Shown piece by piece: positions 57,301-64,000 of a stretch of DNA of 64,000 bases. Every line of letters starts with the position of its first letter. Within the stretch, counting starts at the first letter, position 1. The stretch is from the NCBI GenBank assembly GCA_010093485.1, contig MU001493.1:1639601-1703600 (forward strand), written 5' to 3'. A program made the translations under genes and the position numbers. Below the pieces are notes generated by a model. That model saw only the letters and a program-made list of their open reading frames with translations. It made no database searches and was not told where the DNA came from. Origin of the DNA: Karstenula rhodostoma CBS 690.94. Its lineage: Eukaryota > Ascomycota > Dothideomycetes > Pleosporales > Didymosphaeriaceae.

Positions 57301-59334
57301 TTATATCTCTCTTTTAGTATTCTATAGATATCCTTATATAGACTTCTTAATTAAATGTTATATATATATAAACGTGTTAGTTATATTATATTATTTTAGT
57401 TTAAGGTTATATCTAGTAGCTATTACTATAAGTATATAGAATAATTAATTAGCTAAAATTACTATATAGGTATTTTATAAAGTAATATCCTTTTACTAGT
57501 CTTTTTATATAACTAGTTAAGTCTTATACTTTAAAAATTAATAGTATTTATTAAGTTTATAGATATATATCTATATATAATTAAAAATTTAGTAATTTAC
57601 TTATTTAATTAGTCTCTATTATACTTTTATCTATAAGTTTATTTATTAATAGCTAATAAGGTATTTATATTTAACTTTTTAAAATAATTCCCCTATTAGG
57701 TAATCCTTAAATTTAGTTTAGATTATTAGTAGTAGTAGTAGTAGCTAGCTTTAATATAGCTTTAGTCTTTTTATAAATATCTATTTTACTTATATTTTAT
57801 TAAGATTATAGCCTTTATATACGCCTTTATACCCTACTAGGGTACCTACTATAAATATAGCTATCTAGAGTATAATTTTTATACTAGCTACTATTTACTA
57901 CTATATATAGTTATCTATTATTTATACTTTTAGTAATAGTATATTCTATATTATAAGTTATACTATTAGTATAGCTAGTAGTAATATTATTAGTAGTAAT
58001 AGATAGGTATTATTATACTTTCTTTTTAGTAACTCTTCTAATATCTTTTATTATTATAAGTTATTATAACTTATTATAACTAATTTATTTTTATAAAATA
58101 AAGTTATTTCTAGTTTAGTTATTAGAATAGATAGTTTTTCTATAGTTTTAACCTATAATATAATCTCTTTTAAAGTACTATATATAAAGTTATTTATAAG
58201 CTTTTTCTATATTCTATTAAATACTATATCTTTATTAAATATAATATTATAGATACTAATTACTTTTAATAGTAATAGAATCTATATACGCTAGATATTT
58301 ATTAATTAGTATTCTATAAAATATTTAATCTATATCTTTATATTAAGTCTTTATAATTTATTCTTTTTATATTATATATTATTAGTTATAGTAAAGGCTT
58401 TACTTCTATATACTTTAAAGTATATTAGATTTAATTTCTAAGACTAAGTTACTATTCTATTAATAAGGGTAACTATTATAAGGAATACCTTATATAATAA
58501 GTATTAGTAATTTTTATAATTTAGTATTTAATTATATAGATATACTATAGCTATAGTAATTTTAGACTATATTTTCTATAGAAGATTTATATTAAGTTAT
58601 ATTATATAGGCTTTTTTTTTATTATACCCTTTAAGTATTTAGCTCCTCTATTTTATACTTATATATCTAGTACTAAGGGCTTAATTTTAATACCTTAGCT
58701 TATATACTAGTATTTAATATCTACTTTTACTATAAAGATCTTATTATCTAATTTAATAATTTTAACTATTATACTAAACTATATTTTTATAAATAATATA
58801 AAGCTATTAAGTACCTTAATAATAGTTTTTACTAGATAGTTATCTCTAAAGTAGAAGTTCTATATATAGCTAGAATATTAATTAGTAATTAATATTTAGC
58901 TTTTATCTTTAGTAGAGCTATTAGGTTTAAAGTTATAAAAGTTAATTATAATATACTTACTAGGTCCTTAATTATTTAGTTAAGGTATATATCTAATTTA
59001 TTATTTTAATTTAACTTATTTATAGATATTATATTTTACTATAGGAATACCTTTAATATATACCCCCTTAGCTTACTATACTAGGTACTTAAGTATATTT
59101 AGTCCTAGGTAACCTAGTTATTTATACTATATAGCGATATTTATAGTTTTTACTTTATACTTTATATATATTATTACCTTATATATAGTATATACTATAC
59201 TTTATATAGTAGTATAAATATTATTAGTAAATCTATACTCTAGTACCTATTAACTATATAACTTTTATAATTCTATTATAATAGTATTATTAGCCTATTT
59301 TAATACTATAGATTCTAATTTAGTATTCTATATA

Positions 59335-59452
59335 TTATATACGATTACTATAAGGACGGGTAAATTAATAAAGAAATAAATAATATAAGGTATTATACTT
59401 TACTAATATATAAAGGGACTAAAAAAGTGGCTAAGATATACCTTAGTATTCT
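59335..59452 (+). repeat. MITE-like family, copy 10 (forward)
   Basis: Starts acgattactataaggacggg and contains actttactaatatataaagg and the aaaagtggctaagatatacc block. Confidence 0.6.
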
Positions 59453-59873
59453 ACTATAGTCCTTAATATCTAAGTAGTTAAAAGAATACTAGATTATAGA
59501 ATAGGTTAGAATAGTAAGCTATATTATTAAGCCTAATTATACTATTTCCCTAGTAATTTTATAATTTAAGATAAATACTTTTATATCCTTATATCTAGAC
59601 CTATATATTATTTATCTATATAAAGTCTCTTAGTATTAGTAGTTAGAGTAAAATAAATTAATTAATATTATTAAAAATATAATATATAGTATCTAAGTTA
59701 AGAATTAATAAGGTTTATAGTAGATATATATAATAGTTAGATTAAAAAATTACTTAAAAACTTATAGAAATTATAGTAATTTTCTATCCCTCTAGTTACT
59801 TATTACTAGTCTCTAATATTTAGGTAGGTATTAGTATATAGAATAGCTTAATCTTTAGTATTTAGAAATAATA

Positions 59874-59980
59874 TCGCCTTAGCCACTTTTTTAATTCCTA
59901 TATATTAGTAAAGTATAATATTTTATTATCCCCTTTACTTTATAAATTTATCCTATCTTATAGTAATTATCTATAATATA
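59874..59980 (-). repeat. MITE-like family, copy 11 (reverse, partial)
   Basis: Contains cgccttagccacttttttaa, tatattagtaaagtataata and the degenerate outer end tcctatcttatagtaattat. Confidence 0.55.
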
Positions 59981-60572
59981 TAGAAATAATATTATAAGTG
60001 GTTTCCTATATACCTAACTAAGGTCTATACCTTAAGGATTATTTAAGGAATAAAATATAATAGAGGCTATATAAAAAAATAGGTAAATATTTTATATTAT
60101 AATAATATATAATATAATAATATTAAGAGAAGACTAAGTATTTATATAAATATAAAATACTTTAATTTAAATATAAAAGTAAACTATTTCTAAATAATAT
60201 TTTAAGTTAACTATAAAAAATAGAAACTATATAAAGATCCTCCTAAATTATATACTAGTTATTTTAATTCTTACTATTCTAGAATCCCCTAGTCTACTTC
60301 TATAAATTCTATTCTTTTAGTAGAAATATCTACTCTATTTCTACTAAAACCTAGTACTTTTAGAATCTTATACTTTTAGTAGAATTATAGTTATATAACT
60401 TATAATATAAATAGCCCTACTAGCTTATATATAAGTATCTATTAGCTTTATCCCTATTATTAATATTTTATATATAATTTTTTTTTTTTCTAGTCTAGGT
60501 TTATTATAATTATAATATTATCCCCCCCTTTAGGGTTATTATTTTAATACCCTATTATTACCTTATATTATA

Positions 60573-60625
60573 TATAATTACTATAAGGGCGGGTAAATTA
60601 ATAAAGGGATAGATAATATAAGGTA
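60573..60625 (+). repeat. MITE-like family, copy 12 (one end only)
   Basis: Only the outer end remains: ataattactataagggcggg, then aaattaataaagggatagat. Confidence 0.55.
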
Positions 60626-62186
60626 ATTATTACTTTATTACCTATTATTATAGTATAGTTTAGGGGTATAAAGGTTTATTCTTCTATATTTTTAAATATA
60701 GTATTATATCCTTTTTTAGATTTTCTAAACTTCCCTAACTATATATAAGATACTAAAATAATTATTAACTTATTATTATTATAGTTTAGTAATACTAATA
60801 AAGTATACTTATTATATAGAAAAGAGGGTTATAAAGTATTTTATAAATATTTAAATTAAAAAGTATACTATATATATTACTATTTATATAAAGTATAGTA
60901 TTTAGATTTTTAAAAAAGAGTAGAAATATATTTAATCTAAAAAATATAAAAAGTATTTTACTCTTTTTTATATTAAGGCTAAGATTATTTATCTAAGAAT
61001 AGAGATTATAGAGATAGAAAAGTAGAAATAATTATTTATAGCTTATAATATTTATATACTTAGTATACTAGATTATCTAGAAGAGGGGGTTTTAAAGAGT
61101 ATAGATACTAGTACTACTTCTATATTATTATTATATAAACCCTTAACTAATCTAGACTAATTATAAACTAATTCTTCTATTATTAATTCTTTTACTTTTT
61201 CTAACTTCTTTTCTAATTTTAAACTAGTATCCTTATTAACTAACCCCTTTAGGGTTAATTTTTTACTATTAACTAGTAGAAGTTCTTTAGTAATTTTTTA
61301 TAATTTATTAGATTTTCTTTTAGTTTTTAAATATTATACTATTTTATCTATTCTTTCTACTTAACTAGATATTTTTACTAACCTTTAACTATTTATAAGT
61401 TCTTAATTACTTTAACCTTATACTTATTATTTTCTAACTCTAGTTAGGTTTTAATTAAAGTATTTAGAGGTACTAGTTCTAAAAGTAATTTATAAAAGGT
61501 AGAATATATTTTTATATTTATTAGTAGAAGTAGTTTAGTTATAACTAGTCCCTTTATTTCTTAAATTTTAAAAGGTTTTATTTAAAAGTAATTTAGTTTC
61601 TTACTTAGTTATTTTATTTTTAGATTTTTTTATAATAGGAAAACTTTATTCCTTTTCTTAAGGGTTAGTTTTTTAATTCTTTACTTATTTATATTTTTAA
61701 ATACTATAAGGACTCTATAAGTAATTCTTTTTTATAAGATTATATAAAGTCCCTTTATTTTCTAAGCTTTATTTTAGGCTCTAATAGAAATATTTTTTAT
61801 ATTTCTTAGATTTTAATAAGTAACTAGCTTATATCTATAGTTTATATAGTAGGGTAAGTATTTTATTATACTTAACCTTAAACTATTATATACTAACTAT
61901 ATAGTTAATAGAAGTTCTACCTAATTATTCTATTACTTATTAATATAGAACCTTAGATACTACTTAAGTATTTAATTTATATATTCTATTTATCTATCTA
62001 TTTTAGAGTAGAAGCTTATTAATAGCTTTTAGTTTATTTCTAGAGCTATAGTAAAGATTTTCTAATATTTTAAAGTAAAGAGCTTATCTCTATTTATAAT
62101 AAATTCTTTTAATAGTCTATACTTAAAGAATAGTATATTATTAACCTTATAGACTAAGTTTTCTATTATTATAGATTTTTTTATAG

Positions 62187-64000
62187 GCCTAAACTTAGCT
62201 ATCTTTATAAGTTTATATACTATTACTATAATAGTATTATATATATACTTTATACCTAGCTATAGTAATTTTAGAAATTTTATAATAAAATCTATTATTA
62301 TACTTTACTATTTTTTTAAATATACTTATTTTTAAGCTATTAGCTAGGGGAAATACCTTTTTATTAATATTATTATTTATATTTAATAACTTAATCTTTT
62401 TATTATTATTTCCCTTCTAATACTTTACTATAGTTATTTTACTATAGGTAGTAGTTATAAAAGTTTATAAGGCTTATATATCTTAGGCTTATTTTTATAG
62501 TAGACTAAATAGTTACTTATCTTCTATATTACTAGCTACTTAAGCTTAGGGATAGTATATTTATTTATAATATAATATATTATTTTTTTAATATTTAAAT
62601 ATCCTTATTTTTAGAATTTATATAGTCTTCTAATTAGAATAGGTATATATCTATTATTAATAATAATCTACTATTAGTAGTCTTATCTAGTTTTATTAAA
62701 ACTATACTTAAAGAGGTTATATTTTTTATTCTAGCCTTAATTAAATTTTTAGTAGTTTTAGAAGTTTTATATTTCTAGTTTTATATACTTTAGACTAGCT
62801 ATTTATACTCTAATCTTTAACTAGTTATACTTAAATATACTATCTTCGCGTTTATATAGTATTATATTATATAGCTTAACCTTATTCTTAGTTAAGTCTA
62901 ATTATCTATTTAAAGTATCTATTATACTATTAAAAGTTCTAAATTAATAGTAAATTATAAAATTAAAGTTTACTAAAAATTCTATTTTTTATATCTATTA
63001 TCTATTAAGCTTCTTAGTTAATATAAAGCTAGTAAGGTTCTAGTAGTCTATTTATATTTTTATTTTAAAATAGGCTTCTATAAGCTATACTTTCTATTAT
63101 TTAAAAGTATTTATTATTACTAGTAGTTCCTTATTATAAATATTATAGTTAAGTTCTACTCCTAAGAATTTCTAAAAATAGTAGAATACTAGTCTCTATT
63201 TTCTATTTTTATTTAGTTATAAAAGAATTATTTCTAATATATAATTAAATATATTTATTTTAACCCTTACTAGTTTTTATAGGTTAAATATCTATAGAAG
63301 TAGGGCTATTAGAAATATTATCTATAATTTTCTAAATACCTCTAATAGTTTCCTTTAAATTAGTTATATAACTTTATTATTACTTTTCTTTATAAGATTT
63401 ATTAGTAGTATAGTAGTTTTAAAATAGTCCTTTATAAACTTCTAATAGAAGTTAGTAAACTCTAAAAAAAACTAAATATTTTTTACTAACTTAGAAACTA
63501 GTTATTTTTATATAGTAGTAACCTTTTTTAGATCTATTAATATATCTTTCCTTAAAATAATAAATTTTAGATACTCTATTTTAGTAATATAAAACTTATA
63601 GTTATCTAAATAGAGAAGTAACTAATATTTTTTTATTTTTTTAAATATTTTTTTTATATATTTAATATATTCCTCTAGTATTCTAGTAGAGTAAATAAGT
63701 ATATTATTAAGGTATACTATATAGAATACGTCTAAGTATTTATATAGTACTTTATTAATAACTACCTAAAATATTATAGGTGCGTTTATTAATCTAAATA
63801 GTATAATCTAGTATTTATAGAGACTATACTTAGTTCTAAATACTATACTTTTTAGTAATTTATATATAGTAATATCTATTATATATATTAAATTTTATAA
63901 ACTACTTAGCTTCTTAGAGTTAATTTATATACTCTATAATTAAGGGTAATAGATACTAATTCTTAATTATAGTATTATTTAGTTATTTATAATTTATATA
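62187..64000 (-). mobile_element. Ty3/Gypsy retrotransposon relic (reverse transcriptase and integrase)
   Basis: On the minus strand the reverse transcriptase is readable from about 63,850 down to 63,689: FRTKYSLY (family FRTRYG), FRLINAP (63798-63778; family FGLTNAP) followed by TAG where Gln stands, KYLDVF, then VYLNNILIYS (family VYLDDILIYS) near 63,717-63,688. Farther along, an integrase core is recognisable near 62,309-62,187 with IIIDFI (family SMDFI) and VYKLIKIAKF. The order reverse transcriptase before integrase is Ty3/Gypsy, not Copia. Both catalytic Asp of the YLDD box are now Asn, so it is dead. The 5' part lies beyond the window, and the 3' end was not located. Confidence 0.85.

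Larger units (their letters stand above)
52320..64000. repeat. AT-rich, RIP-mutated repeat block
   Basis: From about 52.3 kb to the window end the sequence is very AT-rich, dominated by TA, with stop codons in all frames and no frame of 60 codons. In filamentous ascomycetes RIP turns C to T (mainly at CpA) in repeated DNA and leaves such blocks. Direct support is the presence of retrotransposon motifs in which Asp has become Asn, Gln and Trp codons have become stops, and Gly has become Arg. MITE-like copies and part-copies are interspersed. The block continues beyond the window. I see no intact gene inside it. Confidence 0.9.

Noticed and set aside
52320..64000. CRISPR array or centromere
   Set aside because: Repeats are transposon-like, in both orientations and irregularly spaced; CRISPR is not expected in a fungus, and 11.7 kb of RIP sequence alone is not evidence for a centromere.

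Overview
The window comes from a filamentous ascomycete (Pezizomycotina), most likely a dothideomycete. Genes are intron-dense: introns of about 45-125 bp, GT donors, CTAAC/CTGAC branch points. The eukaryotic single-copy genes are of fungal type (CSN12, eL20, Tim10, Gwt1, complex I NDUFB8, Mpv17/Sym1, a Kin4-like kinase). An 11.7 kb AT-rich block carries the footprint of repeat-induced point mutation (RIP). The lineage is inferred from these traits and not proven.

Layout. 1-5.3 kb: the end of an unknown gene, a single-pass membrane protein (-), and a Clr2-like silencing factor (+). 5.3-7.6 kb: a gene-poor interval with a small inverted-repeat element, an AT-rich patch and degenerate telomere-like repeats. 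7.6-15 kb: a BTB protein (+), CSN12 (-) and RPL20 (+) in divergent arrangement, and a peroxisomal hydratase/isomerase (-). 15.8-22.2 kb: a coiled-coil protein (-) and a secreted GH31 alpha-glucosidase of the agdA type (-). 23.9-27.7 kb: a Ser/Thr-rich membrane protein (-), a possible small gene (-), and a mitochondrial Rieske-AIF oxidoreductase (+). 29.4-36.3 kb: a Kin4/KfsA-like kinase (+), Sym1 (+), and a UPF0658 Golgi membrane protein (-). 38-48.9 kb: a small secreted protein (-), TIM10 (+), a large basic Ser-rich protein (-), GWT1 (+), an Sfr1/Mei5 recombination factor (+), a decayed short-chain dehydrogenase, and NDUFB8 (+). 49-52.3 kb: a poor interval with a broken gene fragment, then an alpha/beta hydrolase (-).

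From about 52.3 kb to the window end no intact gene is visible. The block still holds recognisable, heavily mutated retrotransposon coding sequence on the minus strand: a Ty1/Copia reverse transcriptase near 56.6-57.3 kb and a Ty3/Gypsy reverse transcriptase plus integrase at 62.2-64 kb. At least twelve copies or part-copies of one short MITE-like family are scattered through it, one inside the Copia reverse transcriptase.

The intact genes are mostly unrelated housekeeping functions and show no biosynthetic or defence cluster. Five are linked to mitochondria or peroxisomes (Tim10, NDUFB8, Sym1, Rieske-AIF, the AKL-tailed hydratase), but nothing shows that they are co-regulated. Exon coordinates were worked out by eye from splice signals and reading phase. 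No transcript data were available.
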